A stretch of 64,000 bases of DNA. It comes from Oscillibacter sp. MSJ-31. Lineage in GTDB: Bacteria > Bacillota > Clostridia > Oscillospirales > Oscillospiraceae. A model generated the notes under the pieces. That model ran no database searches. It saw only the letters and a program-made list of their open reading frames with translations, and had not been told where the DNA came from. Positions 7,757-15,154 of the stretch are shown here, piece by piece. The number at the start of each line of letters is the position of its first letter. Position 1 is the stretch's first letter. Where the stretch lies: positions 170,901 through 234,900 of the forward strand of contig NZ_JAHLPT010000003.1 in assembly GCF_018918025.1 (NCBI RefSeq), given 5' to 3'. A program made the translations under genes and the position numbers.

Positions 7757-8912
7757 GCGCGCTGTGACATTTTTTCTCCGCAAGCTCCAGAAGCGTCTGG
7801 CGGAAGCCGTATTTTTCCGCGAGCTCCCGCGCGGCGGAAAGGTTCCTCTCGCCCGCGCGGCGGTCCTTGACGCAGCGGAGCATGAGGTTTTTCGGCGAGT
7901 GGGCGAAGTCGATGAATTCGATCACGTCCACCGTGTAGCCCATGTCCTCGAGCACGGCGGCGCGGATGGAATCGGTCAGCAGCGCGGAAAAGCGCTCCTG
8001 CAAAAGACCGTGACGCAGAAGCACGTCGAAATCGCCGCCCTTGTGGATGGTGGCGTTGATCTCGTGCTGGCAGCAGGGAACGGAGAAAATGTGCTTCACG
8101 CCCTTTTCGACGGCGTACCAGAGGGCGTAGTCCGTGGCGGTGTCGCAGGCGTGGAGCGTGACGACCATATCCACATGGGTGTCCGCGAGCGTGTCGCGCG
8201 TGACGTCGCTCACGACGAAGCGCAGGCCGTCGTAGCCGTACTTTTGCGCGATGGCGTTGCAATGCTCCACCACATCCTCCTTGAGGTCGTAGCCGAGGAT
8301 GGTCGCCTTCACGCCGCGCTTGACGGTGAAGTAATAGTAGAGAATGAACGTGAGGTACGATTTGCCGCAGCCAAAGTCGAGAATGGTGATCTCCTGCTGC
8401 TCCGAGGCGCGGAAGGCATCATCCACCAGCTCGATGAAGCGGTTGATCTGCTTGTACTTATCATACTTCGCCTTGACGATGCGGAGGTCCGGCGTAAACA
8501 CGCCGAGGTCGACGAGCGCGGGAATGTTCTCGCCCTCGGCAAGGATGTATTCCTTTCGGCGGTCATGCGCCTTCGGCGCGGCGGTGCGCTGCGCCTCGCC
8601 TTTCGCGGTGCATTTGTAGCTGCCGTTCGTTTTGCGGATGTACTGGCGCGTCTCCGTTTCGGTGCAGAGCACGGCCTGAAGATAAAGACCGTCCAGCTCC
8701 TGCGCGAACAGCCCGGGCAGCTCGCCCTTCGTCACGTTGCGGTGCGTGACCTTCTGCCCATGCTGGTATTCGAGCTGAAAAAACGCCTTGCCGCGCAGCG
8801 ACAGCGGGCGGATGGTCACCTTGGAGCAGCCGATGCGCGCGAGCGGCTGAGAAAGCACGGCCTTGGTGAGCGTGTCGAGCCGCGCGGTGAGGTCGTCCAA
8901 CACGATGCTCAT
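7740..8912 (-). CDS. Class I SAM-dependent methyltransferase of unknown substrate (METTL25/GSTCD-like domain)
   Basis: 390 residues. The N-terminal 150 residues match nothing I recognise. A Rossmann methyltransferase domain occupies about 155-340: SAM-binding motif I is ILDFGCGKSYLT, followed by an acidic YDLKEDV strand and a VTLHACDTATDYAL motif IV region. The GCGKSYL/LHACD combination is typical of the methyltransferase domain shared with eukaryotic METTL25 and GSTCD proteins, for which an RNA or protein substrate is possible but unproven. It overlaps the end of rsmI by four bases (ATGA), which hints at a role near ribosome modification; that is inference. Confidence 0.7.
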   Translation of the reverse strand: MSIVLDDLTARLDTLTKAVLSQPLARIGCSKVTIRPLSLRGKAFFQLEYQHGQKVTHRNVTKGELPGLFAQELDGLYLQAVLCTETETRQYIRKTNGSYKCTAKGEAQRTAAPKAHDRRKEYILAEGENIPALVDLGVFTPDLRIVKAKYDKYKQINRFIELVDDAFRASEQQEITILDFGCGKSYLTFILYYYFTVKRGVKATILGYDLKEDVVEHCNAIAQKYGYDGLRFVVSDVTRDTLADTHVDMVVTLHACDTATDYALWYAVEKGVKHIFSVPCCQHEINATIHKGGDFDVLLRHGLLQERFSALLTDSIRAAVLEDMGYTVDVIEFIDFAHSPKNLMLRCVKDRRAGERNLSAARELAEKYGFRQTLLELAEKKCHSAQNAAF

Positions 8913-9793
8913 GCGCCGAACCTCTCTTTCAGGGCAAGATGCGCGGCGTAGAGCTCGTTTTTGCTGTAGGTGTTGTTGTCGTCCTTCAAAAGCAGCTTGA
9001 TGGCGTCCTTGGCGGTGCAGTCATGCTGTACCATGCAGTCCACCAGCAGCGCCTCGGGCGAGGAGACGTGCTCGACCTCGGTGATGAGATAATCCTCCTC
9101 CACCTCGCAGAGCAGGACGTATTCGCCCTTATCGTAGCTGCCCTTGGCGAGCAGTTGATCGCGCACCTCGGCGGGCGTGCCGCGGAAGGTCATCTCGTGG
9201 AGCTTCGTCATGTCGTTGCACAGGCACAGCCGCACGCCGGCGTGCTCCGAGATAAAGAACTCCACCGCGTCCATGATGCGCTTGGGGCTTTCGTAAAAGC
9301 AGTAGGTGCGCGTGTCGCCGCGGCGCATCATGGCGATCGCACGGCGGCGGTCGGCGGCCTCCCGCGGGAAGAAGCCGAAGAAAAAGAAGGTCGAAAGGTC
9401 GAAGCCCGAGATGGACAGCGCCGTGACCGCGGCGCAGCAGCCGGGCACGCCGACCACGCGGATGCCCGCGTCGATGGCGGCGCGGATCAGCTCGTTGCCG
9501 GGGTCGGAGATGCAGGGCGTGCCCGCGTCGGTGATGACGGCGATGCTCTTGCCCTGCCGGAGCTGCTCGATGAACCACTTGGCCTTGCCGTATTCGTTGA
9601 ACTTGTGGTTGGCGGAGAGCTGGTTGCCGCGGATGCCGAGCTTGTTGAGCAGCACGACGCTGCGGCGGGTGTCCTCCGCCGCGATGATGTCCGCCGTCTC
9701 TAAAATTTGGCGGCCGCGCTCGGTCATGTCGCGCGCGTTGCCGATGGGCGTCGACACGATGTAGAGCGTGCCGACGGTGTTCATTTCGTCCAT
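8909..9793 (-). CDS. rsmI: 16S rRNA (cytidine1402-2'-O)-methyltransferase
   Basis: 294 residues, the usual length. It methylates the ribose of C1402 in the decoding centre of 16S rRNA, together with RsmH. Diagnostic motifs of the tetrapyrrole-methylase fold family are visible: LYIVSTPIGN near the N-terminus, AAEDTRR, SDAGTPCISDPG and VVGVPGCCAAVTALSISG. ATG at 9793 has AGGAG six bases before it. It lies 12 bases after the HAD hydrolase gene and overlaps the downstream methyltransferase gene by four bases, so the three are probably co-translated. Confidence 0.95.
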   Translation of the reverse strand: MDEMNTVGTLYIVSTPIGNARDMTERGRQILETADIIAAEDTRRSVVLLNKLGIRGNQLSANHKFNEYGKAKWFIEQLRQGKSIAVITDAGTPCISDPGNELIRAAIDAGIRVVGVPGCCAAVTALSISGFDLSTFFFFGFFPREAADRRRAIAMMRRGDTRTYCFYESPKRIMDAVEFFISEHAGVRLCLCNDMTKLHEMTFRGTPAEVRDQLLAKGSYDKGEYVLLCEVEEDYLITEVEHVSSPEALLVDCMVQHDCTAKDAIKLLLKDDNNTYSKNELYAAHLALKERFGA

Positions 9794-9805
9794 AGCGTTC
9801 TCCTC

Positions 9806-10684
9806 TTAGAATAGCATGATCTGGTCGGGGTCGTCGCCCTGCCCGATGGCGCGCAGCTGCTCGGCGTTCTTCTCGCTCAGCGCGTCGGAGACTGCCATTT
9901 TGCGCAGAATGTTGTGTACCGTTTTATCGAACTCCGTTCCCTCGCGGTAGTCGGCGGGGAAAATGAAGTCTACACGCCCGTCCTGCAAAAGCTTTTCCAC
10001 GCCCGCGCGGTTGCTCTTCTGATAGACCGCGACGGCCTGTCCGCCGTAGGCACGCATCATCTTCATGCACGGCACGTCGGAAAGTCCGTCGCCGACGTAG
10101 ACCATGTTGGTGAACGGCACGCGCTTGGAGTCGTCGGGCATGGAGTCGTTGAGCTCCTTGTCGCGGGCGATGTCGAGAATGCCCTTGTTGATGCGGTAGA
10201 CGAACTGCGTCTTGTTCGTGAAGTTGACGTCCAGCTTCGGCCAGGCGGCGAGGCCGCTTTCGTCGTAATAGAACTCGCAGGCGTAGATCTGCTTGAACTC
10301 ATGGGCGATGCCGCTGCCCTCGATGATCTCGCGCAGACCGGAGGAGATGACGTAGTGCTCCACGTCCACGCCGAGGTCCGCGCCATAGGCGGTGATGCGC
10401 GCGAACCACTCGCGCACGCCGGGAAACAGCTCGATGGCCTCGCCCGAACGGACCAGATAATCGCGGTCGAGACGGATGCCCTGCGCGGCGCACTCGCGGA
10501 TCATGGTGTACATATAGGCGAGCAGGCCGTCCATTTTGTTCTCATAGCCGAAGCCGTTGGCCTTGGCCCAGAACTCCGAGGGCGTGTAGCCGAGGGATGG
10601 AATGAAGGCGTAATCCTCCATATCGGTGGTGCAGAGGGTCTTATCGAAGTCGTAAAGGAACGCGACGATAGGGCGTTTGGTCAT
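9806..10684 (-). CDS. HAD superfamily hydrolase (phosphoserine phosphatase-like)
   Basis: 292 residues. HAD motif I is FLYDFDKTLCT (nucleophile Asp with the second Asp two residues on) and motif IV is VGDGLSDVPCM; between them lies a helical cap. The arrangement resembles the SerB branch, yet length and cap do not identify a substrate. Some members with this size act on sugar phosphates or nucleotides. AGGAGG precedes the ATG. A strong terminator for the upstream divIVA gene ends only about 15 bases before this start codon, so the three-gene operon must depend on read-through or on a promoter that I could not find. Confidence 0.75.
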   Translation of the reverse strand: MTKRPIVAFLYDFDKTLCTTDMEDYAFIPSLGYTPSEFWAKANGFGYENKMDGLLAYMYTMIRECAAQGIRLDRDYLVRSGEAIELFPGVREWFARITAYGADLGVDVEHYVISSGLREIIEGSGIAHEFKQIYACEFYYDESGLAAWPKLDVNFTNKTQFVYRINKGILDIARDKELNDSMPDDSKRVPFTNMVYVGDGLSDVPCMKMMRAYGGQAVAVYQKSNRAGVEKLLQDGRVDFIFPADYREGTEFDKTVHNILRKMAVSDALSEKNAEQLRAIGQGDDPDQIMLF

Positions 10685-10698
10685 GGTGTCCTCCTGTG

Positions 10699-10724
10699 AA
10701 AAAAGCGGCTCAGAGAGAGCCGCT
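10699..10724 (-). terminator. Rho-independent terminator after divIVA
   Basis: Minus-strand stem AGCGGCTC (10717-10724 read in reverse) / GAGCCGCT (10704-10711), perfect eight-base stem with a 5-base loop, followed by six T. It ends the long miaB-to-divIVA operon. Confidence 0.85.
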
Positions 10725-10739
10725 CTTTTGAAGTGCGTT

Positions 10740-11438
10740 TTATTCTTCGCCGTGGTAGTTGCGGCCGAACTTGAGGTCGCTGAGCTTGATGGCGCGGGTC
10801 GCGGAATCGAGGAAGGGATTGCCCTCCTCCGGGTTTTCCTCTGGCTCCTCGGGCGCTTCCTCGGCCTCCGGCTCGACCTCCGCCGCCTTTGTGAGGTCGG
10901 GGAGCTTGAAGGAATCCATGATGCTCTTTTCGATCTCGCTGACGTCGGCGGCGGGCTTGGCGAGCTCCAGCGGAGCCGCGGGGGCGAGGTCCGCTTCGGG
11001 AAGCTCCTCGAGGAGCTTCATTTCACGCTCGTAAAGCTCGCGCACGCGGGCGAGGAAGTCCGCGGTCTCGGCCTTGGCGGCGGTCAGGCGGCGCTCCTCC
11101 TGCGCGACCTCGTCGCGCAGCGCGCCGATCTTGCGGTTGGCCTCGCTTTCGGCGTTTTCGAGCAGGGACTTTTTCTTCTCCTCCGCCTCGGCGACCATGC
11201 TGTCGGCCATCTTCTGCGCGGTCAGCAGCGCGGCGCGCATGGCGTCCTCGGTCGAGCGGTATTCCTCGACCTTGTCCACGAGCACCTTCATCTTCGCCTT
11301 GAGCGCGGCGTTTTCCTTGTAAAGCGAGGTATAGTCGTCGGTCAGCTCGTCAAGGAACTCATCGACCATGGCCATGTTGTAGCCGCCCATGACGGCCTTG
11401 GCGAATGCGTGGTTGGAAACCTCCTGCGGTGTCAGCAT
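10740..11438 (-). CDS. divIVA: DivIVA domain cell-division/polarity protein
   Basis: 232 residues. The N-terminal membrane-curvature-sensing domain (1-40) has the conserved layout LTPQEVSNHAFAKAVMGGYN then VDEFLDEL. A long coiled coil follows (about 45-160). The acidic tail (about 165-210) is rich in Glu and Pro and is less conserved. DivIVA localises to septa and poles and recruits division or spore-formation proteins. It is the last gene of a cluster with sepF and yggS, the arrangement common in Firmicutes and Actinobacteria. GGAGGG precedes the ATG. The role is well supported by sequence and by context. Confidence 0.92.
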   Translation of the reverse strand: MLTPQEVSNHAFAKAVMGGYNMAMVDEFLDELTDDYTSLYKENAALKAKMKVLVDKVEEYRSTEDAMRAALLTAQKMADSMVAEAEEKKKSLLENAESEANRKIGALRDEVAQEERRLTAAKAETADFLARVRELYEREMKLLEELPEADLAPAAPLELAKPAADVSEIEKSIMDSFKLPDLTKAAEVEPEAEEAPEEPEENPEEGNPFLDSATRAIKLSDLKFGRNYHGEE

Positions 11439-11456
11439 CGTGCAGCCCTCCGTCTC

Positions 11457-11918
11457 TTATAAGTACAGTCCGTTGTTTTCCAGCTCGTCGATCAGGTCGC
11501 CCATGATATCGACGTGGTAGGGCGTGATGATGTAGGTGTTGGCCGCGACCTTCTTGATCTTGCCCTCGCCCGCGTAGGCGACGCCGGAGAGGAAGTCGAT
11601 CAGGCGGCGGGCAATGTCCTTGTTCGTGGATTCGAGATTGATGACCACCGTGCGCTTTTCCTTCAGGTGGTCGGCGATCTCGCTGGCATTCTCAAAGCGC
11701 TCGGGCTTGACGAGCACGACCTTGAGCTGCGTCGTCGCGTGGATGTTGACGACCTTGTTGCGGCGATCCTCGTCGCGGTCGCGCTCGCGGCGGCTGGGCC
11801 GCTCGTCGGCAAAGGCGCCCGTGTCGCGGGAGCCGAGCTCGGCAAAATCGTCTTCGTATTCTTCGTCCTCATCCTCGTAGGGATGCGCCCATTTCTTCAG
11901 ATCGTCAATGAGTCCCAT
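11457..11918 (-). CDS. sepF: Cell division protein SepF
   Basis: 153 residues, a usual size. The N-terminus MGLIDDLKKWAHP is the amphipathic membrane-binding helix; an acidic and arginine-rich linker (about 15-55) follows. The C-terminal domain (about 65-150) shows the SepF core, with VVLVKPERFENASEIADHL, VVINLESTNKDIARRLIDFL and the GVAYAGEGKI region. SepF polymerises into rings and tethers FtsZ to the membrane as an alternative to FtsA. GGAGG lies upstream of the ATG, 18 bases after yggS. Its presence between yggS and divIVA matches the classic division cluster. Confidence 0.95.
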   Translation of the reverse strand: MGLIDDLKKWAHPYEDEDEEYEDDFAELGSRDTGAFADERPSRRERDRDEDRRNKVVNIHATTQLKVVLVKPERFENASEIADHLKEKRTVVINLESTNKDIARRLIDFLSGVAYAGEGKIKKVAANTYIITPYHVDIMGDLIDELENNGLYL

Positions 11919-11936
11919 GGAAAAAACCTCCCTGTA

Positions 11937-12638
11937 TCAAAGCGTATAGTGGCGCGCGCCGAAGATCGCCGTGCCGACGCGCACCATCGTCGCGCCGCAG
12001 CGGACGGCGTCCTCATAATCGCCGCTCATGCCCATAGATAATATATCAAGCTTATTATCATACAAACTCGCGTTGATGTCAACATAAAGCGCATGAACTT
12101 TTTCAAAGTAGGGCACGCTCCCGTGCTCGCTCTCGGCGACCGGCGGAATGGTCATCAGCCCGCGCAGCACGACGTGGGAGAGGCTCTTGGCCCTTTCGGC
12201 GGCGGCGCGGACCTCGGAGACGGCAAAGCCGCTCTTGGCCTCCTCCCCGCCGACGTTGACCTCAAGGAGAATGGGCTGGACGATGCCGAGCTTTTCGGCC
12301 TGCCGGTCGATATCCTCAAGCAGCTCATAGGAGCCGACGGATTCGATGAGCGCGACCTTGCCGACGACCTGCTTCACCTTGTTGCGCTGGAGATGACCGA
12401 TGAAGTGCAGAGGCGCGCCGTCGTAGGCGTTCTCCGCGAGCTTCTGCGTCATCTCCTGCACGCGGTTCTCGCCGAGCGCGTCGATGCCCGCGGCGATGGC
12501 CTCGCGGCAGGCCGAGGCGTCGTTCATCTTGCTCGCGCCGACAAGCGTGATGTCCTCGGGCCTGCGCCCGGCGGAGAGCGCCGCGGCGGCAATATTTTCC
12601 CGTACCTGCTGAATGTTTTCCCGAATGCTCATGTTCAT
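11937..12638 (-). CDS. YggS/PLPBP family pyridoxal-phosphate homeostasis protein
   Basis: 233 residues. It binds pyridoxal 5'-phosphate and buffers vitamin B6 and amino-acid metabolism without known catalysis. Visible are the PLP-lysine region LVGASKMNDA, GENRVQEMTQK, LHFIGHLQRNK and the C-terminal LSMGMSGDYEDAV phosphate-binding region. In most homologues the lysine motif reads VSK, here GASK. The ATG at 12638 overlaps the stop of the HlyD-like gene as ATGA; a second ATG two codons later is possible. It forms part of the hfq-to-divIVA run and lies directly before sepF, a conserved neighbourhood. Confidence 0.93.
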   Translation of the reverse strand: MNMSIRENIQQVRENIAAAALSAGRRPEDITLVGASKMNDASACREAIAAGIDALGENRVQEMTQKLAENAYDGAPLHFIGHLQRNKVKQVVGKVALIESVGSYELLEDIDRQAEKLGIVQPILLEVNVGGEEAKSGFAVSEVRAAAERAKSLSHVVLRGLMTIPPVAESEHGSVPYFEKVHALYVDINASLYDNKLDILSMGMSGDYEDAVRCGATMVRVGTAIFGARHYTL

Positions 12639-13867
12639 TCGACCACCTTTCCATCGTATAGATCGTTTGCCGAGACGATCGCCTCGTCGCCGGCGCGCAG
12701 CGTGTAGAGCTGGCGCAGGCTTTCACTGGTCGTTTCGATGCCGACGGGCCGGACAAGGCAGTAATCCTCGCCCTGCCAGAGGACCTCCACCGGCTTGCGG
12801 TAGGCGCGCAGCCCCACAAGGCAGTAGACGCCGCTGCTGCCGTCCGCATCCACGCGGAGAGCATTTTTGGGGATGCGCAGTCCCTCGTAGCGCGCGAGGA
12901 TCAGCTCGACGTTCTGCGCGCGCAGGAGCGTGACATAGGCCAGATGGCTGCCGCCGCGCAGGACGACGATCACGCGGCCGTTCTCCTCACGCCCGATGCG
13001 CTCGACGGTGACGTCAAGATCGAAGTCCACGCCGGTCGCGGCGCGCAGGCTGAGGGCCTGTCCCTTTTGCAGCCGCGCGGCGTCTGCGGCGCTCAGCACG
13101 GTGACGAAGCGCCACTCCTCGCCGGCGATCAGCCGGCCCACGGTCGAGCTTGCCGCCTCCGGGGCGATGGCGTCGTACTGCGCGACGGTCATATTCTCCA
13201 GCGCCGCGGGGGTGAGAACGGCCTCGTAGCCGTCGGCGACGGCGCTGTAGGTGCCGGCAAACGGCGCGCGGATCGTTTGTGTGCCGCCCTCCAGACGGCC
13301 AGAGAGCGTGCTGATCTCGGCATTGAGCGCGTCGATGCGCACATCCAGATCGTCCGTGCCCGCGTAGGCGTATTCGCGCTTGAGGACTGTCGTGCGCAGC
13401 TCCTCGCCGGTGGACTCGACGCTTGTCCAGCTTCCGGCGGCAAGGGAAGCGCGCAGCGCAAAGAGGTCTTCGCGGATGTCGCCGTCGAGCTTGAGCGCGG
13501 TCTCGGCGTCGCGGGACGCCTCGCGCGCGTAGCGCAGCTGCTCGAGCCGGGACCGGAGCGCGCGGAGCTGACGGTGGTCGTTCAGCGCGCTCTCGCTGCG
13601 GTAGACCGTTGCGAGCGCGCCGCCCGCGTTCACGCGTTCACCCTCGGCGCGCTCGAGCTCCAGAAGCGTTTCGCTGCACGCGATCACCTGCTCGTCGCGC
13701 GCGAAATAGCCGGTCGCGGCGATGGCGTCCTCGCTGGAGTAAGCGTAGACGAGCGTGGTGGTCTGCGGGTCGACGAAGTAGCGGTAGGCCTGCACGCTGA
13801 AGTAGGCGGCCACCGCGAGAAACAGAAAAACAAAGATCAGTTTTGTCGATAGGGATCGGGATCTCAT
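12635..13867 (-). CDS. HlyD-like membrane-fusion protein without a transporter partner
   Basis: 410 residues. One N-terminal membrane segment (about 8-26) leads into an extracytoplasmic region containing a split biotinyl-lipoyl-like domain (GYFARDEQVI...GERVNAGGALATVY and later TIRAPFAGTYSAV), a helical hairpin (about 95-200) and beta-rich domains. This is the adaptor architecture of HlyD/MFP proteins, yet no ABC or RND pump gene is near. The gene sits between hfq and yggS-sepF-divIVA. I infer an envelope or division-linked role rather than classical efflux. The ATG at 13867 was chosen over a GTG two codons earlier because GAGG lies five bases upstream. Confidence 0.68.
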   Translation of the reverse strand: MRSRSLSTKLIFVFLFLAVAAYFSVQAYRYFVDPQTTTLVYAYSSEDAIAATGYFARDEQVIACSETLLELERAEGERVNAGGALATVYRSESALNDHRQLRALRSRLEQLRYAREASRDAETALKLDGDIREDLFALRASLAAGSWTSVESTGEELRTTVLKREYAYAGTDDLDVRIDALNAEISTLSGRLEGGTQTIRAPFAGTYSAVADGYEAVLTPAALENMTVAQYDAIAPEAASSTVGRLIAGEEWRFVTVLSAADAARLQKGQALSLRAATGVDFDLDVTVERIGREENGRVIVVLRGGSHLAYVTLLRAQNVELILARYEGLRIPKNALRVDADGSSGVYCLVGLRAYRKPVEVLWQGEDYCLVRPVGIETTSESLRQLYTLRAGDEAIVSANDLYDGKVVE

Positions 13868-13888
13868 AGGCACCTCGGGAGGCTCAGG

Positions 13889-14131
13889 TCATTCCTCCCC
13901 GGTCTCGTCCGCCTCGTGCAGGTCGATGGGGCTCAGCGGCGCGATGGTCGAGATCGCGTGCTTGTAGATCATCTGCTGCCGACCCTCGCTCAAAAGAACG
14001 ACGGTGAAGCTGTCAAAGCCGGTCACGCTGCCGCGCATCTGGAAGCCGTTGACGAGGAACACGGTCAGCGGCACGCCCTGCTTGCGGGCTTTGGTGAGGA
14101 AAATGTCCTGAAGATTGGCTGTCTTTTTCAT
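13889..14131 (-). CDS. hfq: RNA chaperone Hfq
   Basis: 80 residues. A compact Sm-fold protein that forms hexamers and binds U-rich and A-rich RNA. The Sm1 region [20 protein letters not shown] and the Sm2 motif IYKHAISTI (YKHA corresponding to the YKH of other Hfq) are intact. The C-terminal tail is short and acidic, as in other Gram-positive versions. It follows miaA, the order conserved from Proteobacteria to Firmicutes. AAAGGG lies upstream of the ATG. The 60-base gap to miaA may contain a weak promoter, but none is convincing. Confidence 0.96.
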   Translation of the reverse strand: MKKTANLQDIFLTKARKQGVPLTVFLVNGFQMRGSVTGFDSFTVVLLSEGRQQMIYKHAISTIAPLSPIDLHEADETGEE

Positions 14132-14191
14132 GTTGGATGTACCCTTTCTTTTTATTCGGGCGGCGGTTTTATGGGTGCCGTCCGTATAAAA

Positions 14192-15136
14192 TCAGGATAC
14201 GCCAAGGTTCGTGAGAATTTCTGTCGAAAATTGTAAAGCGGCGGGAAGATCGCGGGAATTTTTCCGGTAGAACCAGTGAATTTCCTTGTTCCGCCGCAGC
14301 CAGGTGAGCTGGCGCTTGGCGTACTGCCGCGAGCGGAGCTTGATCTCGGCGACGGCCTCGTCCTGCGTGCATTCGCCCGCGAGACAGCCCAGACATTCCT
14401 TATAGCCGATGGCCTGCATTGCCGTCGCCGTGCGCGGCACGCCACTCTCGACCAGAGCGCGCACCTCGTCGAACAGACCCTGTGCGACCATCCGGTCCAC
14501 GCGGAGGTCAATGATGCGCTTCATCTCCTCGCGGTCGGCGTAGGCAAGACCGAGGTAGACGGGCTCGTAGCGCGGCGGGACGAGCCGGGTGTCGGCATTG
14601 TGCCGCGACATGGTCTTCCCTGTCTCGCGGTAGACCTCGAGCGCGCGGATGACGCGCTTTTTGTCGTTCGGGTGCAGCGCGGCGGCGCTTTCCGGATCAA
14701 TGGAGCGCAGCTCGGCGAAGAGGGCCTCGCCGCCCTCGTTGTCCCAGCGCCGCTCCAGAAGCCTGCGCGTCTCTCCGCCGGTCGTGCCGGGAGCGTAACC
14801 GTGTCCGCGCAGGAGCGCGTCGAGGTACAGCCCCGTGCCGCCGACGAGGATGGGCAGCTTGCCGCGCGCGAGGATGCCGTCCACACATTCAGCGGCGTCC
14901 GCAGCGTAGCGCGCCACGGAGTAATCCTCGCGCGGGTCGATCACGCCGACCATGTGGTGCGGCACGCCCCGCGTCTCCGCCTCCGTCGGTGCGGCGGTGC
15001 CGATGACCATGCCGCGGTAGAGCTGCATGGAATCGCAGGAGACGACCTCGCCGCCGAGCCTTTCGGCCAGCGCGACGCCGAGTCCGGTCTTTCCGCAGCC
15101 GGTCGGGCCGACGATGCAAACTACCTTGGGCGGCAT
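14192..15136 (-). CDS. miaA: tRNA dimethylallyltransferase
   Basis: 314 residues. It transfers a dimethylallyl group to N6 of A37 in tRNAs that read UNN codons; miaB, at the head of the same operon, then adds the methylthio group. Walker A reads GPTGCGKT, followed by SCDSMQLYRGM (conserved DSxQ), VPHHMVGVIDP and VGGTGLYLDALL. The C-terminal half contains RRNKEIHWF. Length and motifs are normal. AAGGAG precedes the ATG. It lies 18 bases after mutL, and hfq follows. Confidence 0.97.
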   Translation of the reverse strand: MPPKVVCIVGPTGCGKTGLGVALAERLGGEVVSCDSMQLYRGMVIGTAAPTEAETRGVPHHMVGVIDPREDYSVARYAADAAECVDGILARGKLPILVGGTGLYLDALLRGHGYAPGTTGGETRRLLERRWDNEGGEALFAELRSIDPESAAALHPNDKKRVIRALEVYRETGKTMSRHNADTRLVPPRYEPVYLGLAYADREEMKRIIDLRVDRMVAQGLFDEVRALVESGVPRTATAMQAIGYKECLGCLAGECTQDEAVAEIKLRSRQYAKRQLTWLRRNKEIHWFYRKNSRDLPAALQFSTEILTNLGVS

Positions 15137-15154
15137 GACGTCTCCTTTCCGCGC

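Noticed and set aside
14132..14191. hfq promoter in the miaA-hfq gap
   Set aside because: Only weak and badly spaced hexamers on the minus strand; not reported as a feature.
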